Assembly (NCBI RefSeq): GCF_000283155.1
Contig: NW_004454195.1
Span: 1,532,314 to 1,596,313, forward strand
Length of the DNA: 64,000 bases
Direction: 5' to 3'
Origin: Ceratotherium simum simum
Taxonomy: Eukaryota; Chordata; Mammalia; Perissodactyla; Rhinocerotidae
Every line of letters begins with the position of its first letter. Within the stretch, counting starts at the first letter, position 1. The translations under genes and the position numbers were made by a program. Shown piece after piece: positions 11,800 through 20,964 of the stretch. Under the pieces are notes generated by a model, which made no database searches, was not told the origin of the DNA, and saw only the letters and a list, made by a program, of their open reading frames with translations.

Positions 11800-12535
11800 A
11801 TTTATTAGCAAAACATAGAATTTTCAAGTTTGAAAGGGCTTTTAAAAATTATCCAGTCTAACCACTCATGAGCTCCTTCTGTAATATACCCTGCCAAATT
11901 ATGCACACATCCAGGGACAGGCAATTTGTTACCTCCTGAGGCAGTTCATTGTGTTGCTGGCAAAGAACTTTATTCCTGGAGAGTTCTTTGTTTTGCTGAG
12001 CTTAATCTACCTCTGAAGCTTCCATGATCTAGTTCTACCCTTTGAGCGGTTATTAAATCCCTGAGGCACACTCACATATCTGAAAACCTGTATTCTATTA
12101 CCCTCCTCTGAGATTTCTCTCCCTCAAGGTAAATACCATAATTCCTCCAACTGTTCGTCAATCATTGTGGTTCCTGTGTAGGGCCTTCACCAACCCTCTC
12201 TGAATGGTCCAATTCTCTTATTTTTCTGTGAGACTGTAACTCCCAGGATGGGAGGGATGAATTGACCAGGAACAAGTTAGATAGAAATTTTCTAAATTAT
12301 GCAATTTAAGGTCGCATTAGTGCTTTTTTATTATTGTTGTGGCTATCATATGGTTGACTTTACACTGAGTTTCGTTATCAACTAAAATGCCTACATTTTT
12401 TTTCCTACATGAACTGCTAATGAACTTCATTTCTGTGTTTCTGCATATCTCTGTAGGATTCAAATATAGAATTTTATCTTTACCCTGTTAAATGTCATCT
12501 TGCTGAATTTGGTTCCATCAAGTAAAGATAATTAA
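11800..12535. repeat. Possible ancient CR1/L3-like remnant
   Basis: The phrase 'aagtttgaaagggcttttaaaaattatccagtctaacc' recalls the 'ggaaggg…ccttagagatcatctagtccaacc' signature of old CR1/L3-type repeats. The rest is too diverged to place; much of it may be unique. Confidence 0.3.
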
Positions 12536-12752
12536 TGATAATATTAATAATAATAATATATCCAAATCTCTATGTCCATTATAATTCCATTTTGAATCTC
12601 ACAAATACCGTAGGAGGTAGGTACAATTACTATTCTGATTTTATAGTTAAAGAGTTTGAGGCTTGGCATGGCTAATTTACTTGCTCAAAGTCACACTCAT
12701 ATTTGCTGACTTAAGAGGCCAAGCTCTTAGGCAATTCACCCTATTGCCTCCT
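12536..12752 (-). repeat. MIR SINE
   Basis: Reverse-complement MIR: 'gaatctcacaaataccgtaggaggtaggtac', 'gattttatagttaaagagtttgaggc', 'ttacttgctcaaagtcacac', ending 'gctcttaggcaattcaccctattgcctcc'. AT-rich simple sequence at its left edge. Confidence 0.75.
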
Positions 12753-13353
12753 ACAGCTTTGGAGCCCAGTGCTCTCAGCCAGTGGAGTCGCTGCCTTCTA
12801 GCGATTTGATTTGCAAATCTGGTGAGCGTGGCCTCCATGGTTCCACCTAGCTCAGAAGTTTTCAAACCACAGAGCCCTAAAGGTTCCATAGCTGCTTCAG
12901 GAGACGAAGGGCACCCTCCCTGGTGTCATGTGACCCTTTAATCAGAGCAGCTCTGCTTTCATCTGTTTTATACACTGGGCTTTTTATTAACAATGCATAG
13001 GAAGAAAAATAATGCTGCTGAAAATAAACTTGCAAAACACTCATTCTAAACTATTGATTAAAATTTTGAAAGGGCCAGTGATGGTAGAGAGCCACAGCAG
13101 GCCACCAGAGCACTCCTGCCAGGCAGGCATTCAGCTCATTAGTCATAACCAGCTCAATCATCCCTCTATCCAGCACGTATGTCTCCATCTTGTCCATGGG
13201 GGTATCCTAAAAGTGCTTGTCAGTGACTTGCTGAATCCAGATACAGTCACTTTGAACTCCTTGATCTAAGTCTCCCAGGCAAATAAAGCAATGACGTCAG
13301 GCTGGCTTGTTGTTGGTGAACCCATGTCATTGCTTATGGCCAGCGTCCACTCT
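12753..13353. other. No gene seen
   Basis: Unique-looking sequence. The plus frame 13012-13269 (85 codons) and minus frame 12677-12889 are unrecognised and lack flanking splice signals I would trust. Confidence 0.4.
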
Positions 13354-13367
13354 AAATGGAAAGAGTC

Positions 13368-13648
13368 GAGCCAGCCCTAATGGCCTAGTGGTTAAAGTTC
13401 AGTGCTCACCGCTTTGGTCGCCTGGGTTTGCTTCCCAGTCACCAAACCACATCACCCATCTGTCAGTTGCCGTGCTGTGGCAGCGGCTCACATAGAAGAG
13501 CTAGAGTGACTTACAACTAGGATATACAACCATGCACTGGGGCTTTGGGGAGGAAAAAGAAAAGAGGAAGATTGGGAACAGATGTTAGGGTGACTCTTTC
13601 CCTGCAAAACATACATACATACATACATACATACATACATACATAAAT
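13368..13648 (+). repeat. ERE-type SINE with (CATA)n tail
   Basis: Head 'gagccagccctaatggcctagtggttaaag', middle 'ctaggatatacaaccatgcactggggctttggggagg', single tail module, then a (CATA)n microsatellite at 13610-13644 instead of poly-A. A 14-bp duplication AAATGGAAAG(A/T)GTC at 13354-13367 and 13649-13662 has one mismatch, in keeping with an older insertion. Confidence 0.9.
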
Positions 13649-13794
13649 AAATGGAAAGTGTCTGTGCCAAAACCGTTATTAAATATGGTCAATGCCACCC
13701 TTGCTCCTGGTCTTTTCTTTTTCTTCTAAGTCACTATGAATCATTCCTCTAGTAGCCCATTTTAGTATTTTGTGCAACAACCACTGCCACAATG

Positions 13795-14090
13795 CTAATG
13801 ACAACAACAACAACAATAATGTCATAGCTGGCCTTGACCATGTTCCAGGTCATAGACCATGACCTGTTCTAGGGGCTTTTCGAGGATTATCTCATCTAGC
13901 TCTCACACTAGCACAATGAGGTGAGTACTCTCATTATCCCCATTTTCAGATGGGGAAACTGGAGCTTTGAGAAGTTAAGCAATTTGCCCAAGATCACACA
14001 GCTAGTTGATGATGACACCAGAATTCAAACCCAGGCGATCTGACTGCAGAGCGCGGGCTCCTAACCACTATACAATAACACCATAAACTC
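13795..14090 (-). repeat. MIR SINE, well preserved
   Basis: Reverse-complement MIR over nearly its full length: 'gattatctcatctagctctcac', 'cattatccccattttcagatggggaaactg', 'gaagttaagcaatttgcccaagatcacacagctag', 'ttcaaacccaggcgatctgactgcagagc', 'cctaaccactatacaataacacc'. A short (ACA)n run sits at 13801-13815. Confidence 0.92.
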
Positions 14091-14572
14091 AATTAAAATC
14101 TACCATTTTTTCCCTTATTGAAAATCAGCACAATATTTCCCAACTTCAGAATTTCTGCCCTTCTCCCCACCCTACCGTTCTTTAAATATGCACCCACAAG
14201 GGCTTACCAGTCCCTCTTCTGATCTCACTCACTACACTGGGATGGTATTCATGGGGGCCTGCAGGCTATAAACTGAGTGACCTGTGATTCCCCACAGATT
14301 GTTAGTATAACTTTTGGTTACACGTGTTTTTGGGCTCCTCCCCAAGAAGGCCCAACTCAGTACTTGGAGTGAGAGAAAGTGCTGGAATTATATTTGAAAA
14401 GTAACCTAGCTATCAGCCATCCCTCTTCTTACTCTTGCTTCCTAAAATCTGTCCCTTCATTTTCAGCCCTGTGCCAACCTGTATGCAGAATCAAGAACCT
14501 CTTTGAGTTCCCCCTAAATAATCCTCTGCCCCCCAAAATTATTAGTGGGTAATGTGGACTTTACTGAATGTT
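14091..14572. other. No gene seen
   Basis: Unique-looking, moderately C-rich sequence with no recognised exon or repeat. Confidence 0.4.
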
Positions 14573-14669
14573 TTGTAGGGGACAAGGAGGAACAGTTTGG
14601 TTCCTCCTTGTCCCCTACAATAGCTCAAATATAGACTTTATTTGAGCTATTGTAGGGGACAAGGAGGAA
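14573..14669. repeat. Triple perfect inverted/direct repeat (cruciform-forming)
   Basis: The 20-mer TTGTAGGGGACAAGGAGGAA occurs at 14573-14592, inverted at 14601-14620, and direct again at 14650-14669. The first two copies form a 21-bp perfect stem (14573-14593 with 14600-14620) around a 6-nt loop. The second and third form a 31-bp perfect stem (14601-14631 with 14639-14669) around a 7-nt loop, TAGACTT. There are no mismatches. I recognise no transposon ends or target duplication. Confidence 0.95.
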
Positions 14670-14929
14670 GGTGTTTCCAACACATACCTCACAAGATAAA
14701 AGTCCAAATTAGGTGTCTCTGTCTTTTATGGTCCCTTCTGCTCTTACTGACAACAGGACCTTTTGCTCTTTCCTTTTCCCCCCCAACTTCCATGCAGCGC
14801 TCAGCCCCCCAGCTCTTTCTTCCCCTTTCCCAAACTTCCCACCCAGGAACTTCAAAGTTCTCTTCCCTCTCTTAGAAAAAGCACTTGAACTCTGCCCCCT
14901 AAAACTATCCCCAAACTAATTTATTTTTT
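14670..14929. other. No gene seen
   Basis: C- and T-rich sequence carrying overlapping short frames (14642-14919). No recognised family. Confidence 0.35.
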
Positions 14930-15400
14930 TAGTCAAAAATATTTATTGAGTACCTGTTATGTGGAGCAGTGAATAGTCAAAGTTCCTGCTGGCTTTGGTG
15001 GCAGAGGTAGATGATAAACACGTAAACCAATGGATAATTTCATACGGTACGAGTAAAGAGTGCTTTGAAGAAGAGAAAACAGGGCAATGAGACAGAAGGA
15101 GTGGATCAGGGAGCCATCCTGGGTTGGTGGGAGGGGAGTCTGGGAAAGTCTCTCCAGGAGGTGACATCTAGGCTGAGTCTGAAATATCACTGAGGAACCA
15201 GCCAGGTGAAGATTGGGAGAGGAGAGCATCAGGTGTAAATGTCCTGAGATGTGTGAGCTCAGGAGGTTGGAAGAACAGAAGCGGGGAGGGCCAGTGGCTA
15301 TGTACCTGGCTCAGCAAATAAGAGACAGAGTGGAAGGAGGTGAGTCTGGACAAGGGGGAAGGACCAATCATGAAGAACCTTATCAGCAAAACCCATCCTG
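14930..15400 (-). mobile_element. LINE-2 (L2) 3' fragment
   Basis: Reverse-complement L2 in order: 'atttattgagtacctgttatgtg', 'agagtgctttgaagaagagaaaacagggcaatgagacag', 'gtctctccaggaggtgacatctaggctgagtctgaa', 'aagattgggagaggagagcatc', 'accaatcatgaagaacctta'. Its open frames on both strands are decayed LINE sequence. Confidence 0.85.
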
Positions 15401-15584
15401 GCACTGGTCCAGGGCCTATCCACCTTGGATTGCAGCCTAAGTGGGCACCTTGGCAATTCGAGTGTGCACTTGGGGTCTCACTGCCCCCTAAGTGATTCAT
15501 GAAAGTGCCCTCTTCATGAAGAATAGTGAATAAAAGTTCTTCAACTTAGTAAGTCAAAGAGCTTCCTCTGGTTGTTCTAATGTG

Positions 15585-15785
15585 CGACCAGAATGGAGAA
15601 CTGCTGATTCAGAGCCCAGCTCCTCAAAATATAATGTGCACATGAATCCCCTGTGGATCTGGTTAAATGGAATTCTGATTCTCACCCACAGTAGCTCAGC
15701 AGGGGTGAGCCTGAGATTCTGCATTTCTCCCAGGTGATCAGGTACTGCTGGTCCCTGGGCCACTCTTTGAATAGCCAGGCTCTAC
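15585..15785. mobile_element. MER5-like nonautonomous hAT-Charlie element
   Basis: 'ataatgtgcacatgaatcccctgtggatctggttaaatg…attctgattc…gcctgagattctgcatttctcccaggtgatcaggtactgctgg' follows the internally palindromic MER5 plan, where both arms carry AATCNCC-type ends. Confidence 0.7.
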
Positions 15786-15789
15786 AACA

Positions 15790-15985
15790 GTGGTTCTCAG
15801 TGTGTGGTTCTTGGGCCAGCAGTGACAGTATCACCTGGGAGCATGTGCAAAATGCACAGTTCCAAGCCCTTCCCCAGACCTACTGAATCAGAGACACTGG
15901 GGTGGGGCCCAGAGATCTGCGGTTTAACAAGCCCTCTAGGTGATTCCGATGCAAGCTAAAATTTGAGAACCATTGCCCTAGAGCA
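15790..15985. mobile_element. MER5-like nonautonomous hAT-Charlie element
   Basis: Begins 'cagtggttctcagtgtgtggttc', continues 'agtatcacctgggagcatgtgcaaaatgcac', 'ctactgaatcagagacactggggtggggcccagagatctg', and ends 'gtgattccgatgcaagctaaaatttgagaaccattg', the expected mirrored termini. It lies directly next to the element at 15585. Confidence 0.85.
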
Positions 15986-16264
15986 CCTACGTGCTCTCTC
16001 AAAGCGCTTTATACAACGTGTCTGATGGAAAAGTGGTTGAAGGTAATGAAAAGAGAAGGGAAAGCAAATGAGCTGGTTAAACTAGCCACCTGCAGAAACA
16101 GCCGGGCATCAAAGGCACAGTCTCTGAGAGGTATAGCCAGTTCAATATTGTTCAGGCAACTGACGTGATGTAGTGCAGTTTCTTAACCTGGGCACTATTG
16201 ACGTGTTGGGCTAGATAATACTTTGTTGCTGAAGGCTTTCCTGTGCATTGTAAGATATTTATAG

Positions 16265-16437
16265 CAGTCCAGAGACTGGGGTGAGGCAAGTGAGGCATCT
16301 AGGGAACACCATTTAAGGAGGCACTCACTCTCAGGGACCTGCAAGTGTGGATTCAGTGTTTGCGTAACGCTGAGAGTAAGTGCCTCTTTAAATCGTGCAC
16401 CCTAGGTGCCTGACTTGCCTCACCCTAGTCCTGGCTG
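16265..16437. mobile_element. Small palindromic hAT-type element (MITE) inside MER20
   Basis: 173 bp starting CAG and ending CTG. Long terminal inverted repeats: GGGTGAGGCAAGTGAGGCA near 16280 mirrors TGCCTGACTTGCCTCACCC near 16407, and the inner 'tttaaggaggcactcactctc' mirrors 'gagagtaagtgcctctttaaa'. Candidate 8-bp target duplication ATTTATAG/TTTTGCAG (5 of 8 identical) fits hAT behaviour. Family name not recognised. Confidence 0.75.
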
Positions 16438-16508
16438 TTTTGCAGCATCCCTGCCCTCTACCTACCAGATGCCAGTAGCAACCTCCCAGTCCCCACCTCC
16501 TATTATGT

Positions 16509-16757
16509 GTGTGTGTGTGTGTGTGTGAGGAAGACTGGCTCTGAGCTAATATCCATTGCCAATCCTCCTCTTTTTGCTGAGGAAGATTAGCTCTGACCTA
16601 ACATCTGTGCCCATCTTCCTCTATTTTGTATATGGGATACTGCCACAGCATGGCTTGGTGAGAAGTGCGTTGGTCCATGCCCGGATCCGAACCTGCAAAC
16701 CCCTGGCTGCTGAAGCAGAGCGCGTGCACTTAACCACTATGCCACTGGGCCAGTTCC
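16509..16757 (-). repeat. ERE-type SINE (double-tail form) with (TG)n end, inside MER20
   Basis: A (GT)n run at 16507-16527 stands where the tail should be, followed by two 'gaggaaga…cctcctc' modules (16528-16622) and a head ending 'taaccactatgccactgggccagtt'. The middle 'caactatctactgggg' block is missing. The flanking duplication (CCCCACCTCCTA-like) is imperfect, so the copy is older. Confidence 0.85.
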
Positions 16758-16842
16758 CCTACCCCCTACTTTTGACCATGAAAAATGTCTCCGGACATTG
16801 CCAAATGTCCCTTGGGGAACACAGTTGCCCCAGCTGAGATTG

Positions 16843-17194
16843 AGTGATATGGTGGAAGGCACAGCACAAGGATTTGTTACAGACTGAGGTCCTAATCCAT
16901 GGATACTCTGGCTGGAGGCCAGATGTAGATGGTGCTTCCACTCAGCAGGGACACTATCAAGAGCAGACACTGAAAATACCCCCTAAAGATGCTCCCTCAG
17001 GTGAGAGAGGCCTCACCTGCCCTCTCACTGGCAGCAATATCTCAAAATCCTTGATTTATTGCTTGATAGATGAATATAAATCCTTGATAAATGAAAGGCA
17101 ATTGGAGTCTGCCTTTGATGCAGAGGGGTCAAGGTGTAACATGCAAGTTTGCTGCTATAGCAGGATTGGGGTCTTGCAGCTGAGATGTGTGGCC
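16843..17194. other. No gene seen
   Basis: Plus frame 16844-17212 (122 codons) starts at the MER20 edge. No domain, splice signals or similarity recognised; treated as chance. Confidence 0.4.
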
Positions 17195-17372
17195 CAAGGT
17201 TTTGGGGTCTGAAGACCTGGGCTCCGATTCAAGTCCCAACCACTTAGTCTCTAAATCACATAACTTGTCTTAAACCTCAATCTCCTCATCCATAAAAGAA
17301 AATACCTCCTGTACAGGGCTATTTTGAGGATTAAATTAGATCACATATTGTCTCGCAAGAAAACAACTAGTA
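17195..17372 (+). repeat. MIR SINE
   Basis: 'gaagacctgggctccgattcaagtcccaacc', 'aacttgtcttaaacctcaatctcctcatccataaaa', 'ggctattttgaggattaaattag' follow MIR order. Confidence 0.8.
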
Positions 17373-17489
17373 CATTCTTTAGTTCATCCAGTAAATGCTG
17401 CCCTAATGTAAGCTTTATGCCAGTTAGAAGAGGGGCCAATTATATGTTATAAACGGATTTGTAAATGCAGTGAGTCACCTGGGAAACGT

Positions 17490-17660
17490 GCACAAGATGA
17501 GTCAGGAGACCCGAGTTGCAGGAAGCACTTCTCACCAGCTGTGTGATCTTGGTCATGCTCCCCAGGTCTCAATTCCCTCATCAGCAAAACGAAGGAGTTG
17601 GAGCAGATGGTCTCCAAAGTCCTCCTTCCTTCTACCATGCTGTGATTCTGTGCATGGTGG
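17490..17660 (+). repeat. MIR-like SINE
   Basis: 'gagtcaggagacccgagttgcagg', 'accagctgtgtgatcttggtcatgctccccaggtctcaattccctcatcagcaaaacgaagg' match MIR; the 3' end diverges into 'gatggtctccaaagtcc'. Confidence 0.75.
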
Positions 17661-18424
17661 CAGCGGACAATATGTCTTTGTCCTTTATTATTCTGCATTT
17701 GGGCAATATCTTAGACCAAACTTTCCCCAAATCCTCTCTCTTCTTGTTTCCCACACTCCCACACACAGCCGCCTTCCAATTCGCACCTCCAGAACTCTGT
17801 GAAAATGAGCCGATTTCCCAAGCTGCAGTGTGATCCTTCCCTAGCCAGCGTTCTGCGATTCAATAATGATGAGAATGGCTTAGGCTCTGCTGGGTTTCTT
17901 CAAAGCCTTCCCCAAAGATTGACTCGCTCCCCTAATTATGGACCACTTCCCAATGAGGAAACACTCCTTTTTTGGTCAGCAACTTGAATCAGTCTGTAGA
18001 ACCAGTTGGGAGGAAAGCCTTCTTGCTCCCCTCCAGCCCACCTCCAGGGTTTTTAAGGTAGTTACAAGGGAGGGTGATGATCTGAGGTAGCTCCACCCTT
18101 CCACAGCTCCCTAGACCCCCTTGAAGGACTTGTGATGGAGAGAAAAACTCCTATCTATGGAGCTTCTACCATGTGCCAGATACTCTGCCTGTTAATCATC
18201 TTTGAGGGATAATGGCATAAGTCTATATTTAATTAAATACAAATTCTTTGCCATGGTCAAGTCTAGAGGGAGTCAGGTAGAGCACAGTAACTTCATTAAG
18301 CTCATTACTTGACCTTATCTTTCCCTGGCTGCATAATGCAGGTTCACCCAGCATTGCTGACCCCTGGGTCATGCCTTGCTCTCCATCCTTCTTCCCATTT
18401 AGACAGAAATAAACACAGAGCTGA
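17661..18424. other. No gene seen
   Basis: Unique-looking sequence with overlapping short frames. No recognised exon. Confidence 0.4.
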
Positions 18425-18720
18425 GCCTCCCCCATAATGTGACTTCATCGTGTGTAATTGTTGGAATGAAAACCTCCCGGTTGCATATCTGCACAATGCC
18501 AATGATTACAGTGATTAAATCAATCAAGCCCAATTTCATAATCATCAAATGTATAATTTCCCAACTCGGCAGGGCCCCAACACGTGGCATCCCAGCTGTC
18601 TGATACAGGAATCAAAAACACAGTATTAAACAAAACATTTTGGGCTACGATTAGGTAATTTTGTAAACTTAATACAATATTAATAATTTTGATGAGACTC
18701 AATAAAACTCCACGCTAATG
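18425..18720. promoter_or_regulatory. Candidate conserved noncoding element
   Basis: Repeat-free AT-rich block with dense homeodomain-type sites: 'caatgattacagtgattaaatcaatcaag' (TGATTAAATCAAT resembles a PBX/HOX composite), several TAAT cores, an E-box in 'ccaacacgtggca' and 'cagctgtctgat' (E-box plus MEIS-like). This texture is typical of vertebrate conserved enhancers. Conservation cannot be tested from one sequence. Confidence 0.25.
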
Positions 18721-18730
18721 TGGTTTGTGA

Positions 18731-18795
18731 TTTCCCCAGAGGGGAAACTACTTATATTTTAGCTACTTCAGTAGCTACTTCAGTAGCTAAAATAT
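18731..18795. repeat. Two adjacent palindromes
   Basis: TTTCCCCAGAGGGGAAA (18731-18747) is a 7-bp stem with a 3-nt loop. Six bases later a 42-bp near-palindrome (18754-18795) is made of 'atattttagctact' and its inverse around a tandem 'tcagtagctact' unit. Departures from symmetry are confined to the repeated TC dinucleotides. Confidence 0.9.
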
Positions 18796-19597
18796 GAAAA
18801 ATACTCTCACTCCCCCCAAGAAATTGTCTCACTGAATGTTGTATTCTCGGAAAGAATCCTTCAGTCAAGTACATGTATACCTTAATTATCTTATTGTTGT
18901 TACTGTTATATACAGAGCTTTGCAAGATGCATTAGCTCAGGTCTGCAGAGAGCTTAATGGCAATCTGTCCATCTGATTTTCTGTGCTGATTGATGCTTCT
19001 GGGGTCCCAGGTTAAGATCTTGAGCATCACATTTAAAGCAAAGAGAGCTTCAAACGGGAAGCATGGTTTCACAGCCTCTGCTCCTTCTCTATAGCTAAAG
19101 AAATTGGATAAATGTCAGAGGAATCTGTAAGATTCTCTACTCCCTTCTATGCTTTTCACCCAATCCCATTCTGTTTCTCTACATGAGGCAATCGTTTCAT
19201 TTCCTGCTGCAGTTGATTTTGTAGAAATGTCAAGGTATTCAGTTCATTGAATTGTGATAATCAGAGATCCTACAAATTTCTAGGGTTTGAAACTCTTGCA
19301 AAACATAGGAAAATTAATTTATCCAGAGTTGTGTCCACCATGTGATAAGTAATTTTGAAAGTTACTGATTGGGATAGAGATAGGGCACATGGAGGTGCTT
19401 CTGCAGGGGCCATCAACGTTTAACTTCTGGACCTAGGTGAAAGTTACAATAGTTCATGAGCCATATATTTGTTTTGTGTGTTTTTCTTTGTGTTTTATTT
19501 TACAATAAAACATTGTTAAAAAATCATTGATATGCAGCTAACTTGTAAAAGCATTCACCATCTTAATTGGACCAAATGATCCAAAGACTTTTCCCTC
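18796..19597. other. No gene seen; AT-rich unique sequence
   Basis: No recognised repeat or exon. Possible extension of the unique block at 18.4 kb. Confidence 0.4.
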
Positions 19598-20128
19598 TAA
19601 TGTAGGCAGAATAATGGCCTCCCAGAGATGTTTGCGTCCTAATCCACAAAACATGTGAATATGTTTCGTTATATGGTACGTGGGAATTACAATTGGAGAT
19701 AGAATTAAGGATGTTAATCGGCTGACCTTGAGATGGGGAGATTATCCTGGAATGTCCTGTTAGGCCCAGTGTAATTATGAGTGTCCTTAAATGTGAAAGA
19801 GGGATGCAGAAATGTTAGTGTTAGAGCAATGCAGCGTGGGAAAGGCTTGACTGGCCACTGGTAGATTTGAAGCTGGAAGAAGGTCATGAGCCAAGGAAAG
19901 CAGGCAGCCTCTAGAAGCTGGAAAAGGCAAAAGAACTGATTCTCCTCTAGAATTCTCTCCCCTCCCCCTAGAAAGAATGCAGCCCTGCTGACACCTTGAT
20001 TTCAGCCCAGTGAGATCCATTTCAGACTTCTGGCTGACCTCTAGATATGTAAAAAAATAAATTTGTGTTGTTTTAAGCCACCAAATTTGTGGTGATTTTT
20101 TTACAGCAGCCATAGAAAACTGATACAC
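19598..20128 (+). mobile_element. MLT1-type MaLR solo LTR
   Basis: 'ggcagaataatggcctcccagagatg' at the 5' side, 'ttaatcggctgaccttgagatggggagattatcctgga' inside and the hallmark 3' end 'ctgctgacaccttgatttcagcccagtgag…ataaatttgtgttgttttaagccaccaaatttgtgg…cagcagccatagaaaactgatac'. The plus strand carries the polyadenylation-like AATAAA. No internal sequence remains. Confidence 0.88.
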
Positions 20129-20964
20129 ACTTTTCCTTGATAAGTAGCTATGCTCATCAGTCTACCACCAGCACTCCCTTTCCTTCCTCTAAAGAAAGAC
20201 TTCAGGTTTTCTCTATTCCTTAACAGAAACATTTACCAAAAGAAGATTTCTTATCTTTTAGAACTGCTCGGCTCTGCCCTACTTATTGCTGTTTATTAAG
20301 TAGTGAATTTAAATACACACAGTTGGATATATAACCATCTTTTTCTCATTAACGTTAGCCTTTTTTTGAAGCATTTCCGATTTGTTTTGTTTATTTTAGC
20401 ATTTCATTTTATTTTCATATTTTTGATAAATTTTTAAAATTTAAAGTTGAAATTTTTAAAATATAAAAGGAAAGTTAAATCCCCATAATCTCGTGATTGA
20501 AAAAATTATCTAAGGAAAAAATATATTCACACAGCAGACAAAACCCCAGGCCTGGCCAAGGTTTAATTTTCTCCCTCCCCACTTTCAATATAAGAGTGAA
20601 TTGGAAATAAACCAGGTCCCACACCCCCATCTCCATCCCTACACCCATCCCTGCTGGGGATACTAGGAACTATGTTGAACCTTAGAACTGAGAGGAGAAA
20701 AGAAAAAAAAACAAGAATTTGGAACCAGAAGCTGGTCCGAATAAGGATGGACAGGAAAAATTCACAGCACCTAGCTGTACTGAAATACCTCAAGCCAAGA
20801 ATTTAATTCAGAAGAGTCCCCCAATGATTGTGACTCCAGGTACCTGGCAGAAACAACATTCTGAGCCTCCTTTGTCCAGAGCCTCAAGTAATTTCCATAA
20901 ATAAAATCCCAAGGAAAACCAGTAGTTCCAGGGTAAAAAAATAAATAAACACACATGTAAGGAA
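20129..20964. other. No gene seen
   Basis: AT-rich 20280-20560, then a mixed stretch. Short frames at 20563-20956 are unrecognised. Confidence 0.4.

Larger units (their letters stand above)
16165..16842 (-). mobile_element. MER20 hAT-Charlie element, split into three pieces
   Basis: Reverse-complement MER20 text appears in correct order in three segments: 16165-16264 ('tttcttaacctgggcactattgacg…gtgcattgtaagatat'), 16438-16508 ('cagcatccctgccctctacc…gatgccagtagcaacc') and 16758-16842 ('atgaaaaatgtctccggacattgccaaatgtcccttgggg'). The breaks hold a small hAT element and an ERE. Confidence 0.85.

Noticed and set aside
14601..14669. 31-bp stem as a microRNA precursor
   Set aside because: The stem is perfect and GC/T-skewed, with no lower-stem or flanking structure typical of pri-miRNA; a mutation-derived palindrome fits better, although small-RNA data could reverse this.
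16844..17212. 122-codon plus frame
   Set aside because: Begins at a transposon edge, has no recognised domain, and no splice or promoter support.
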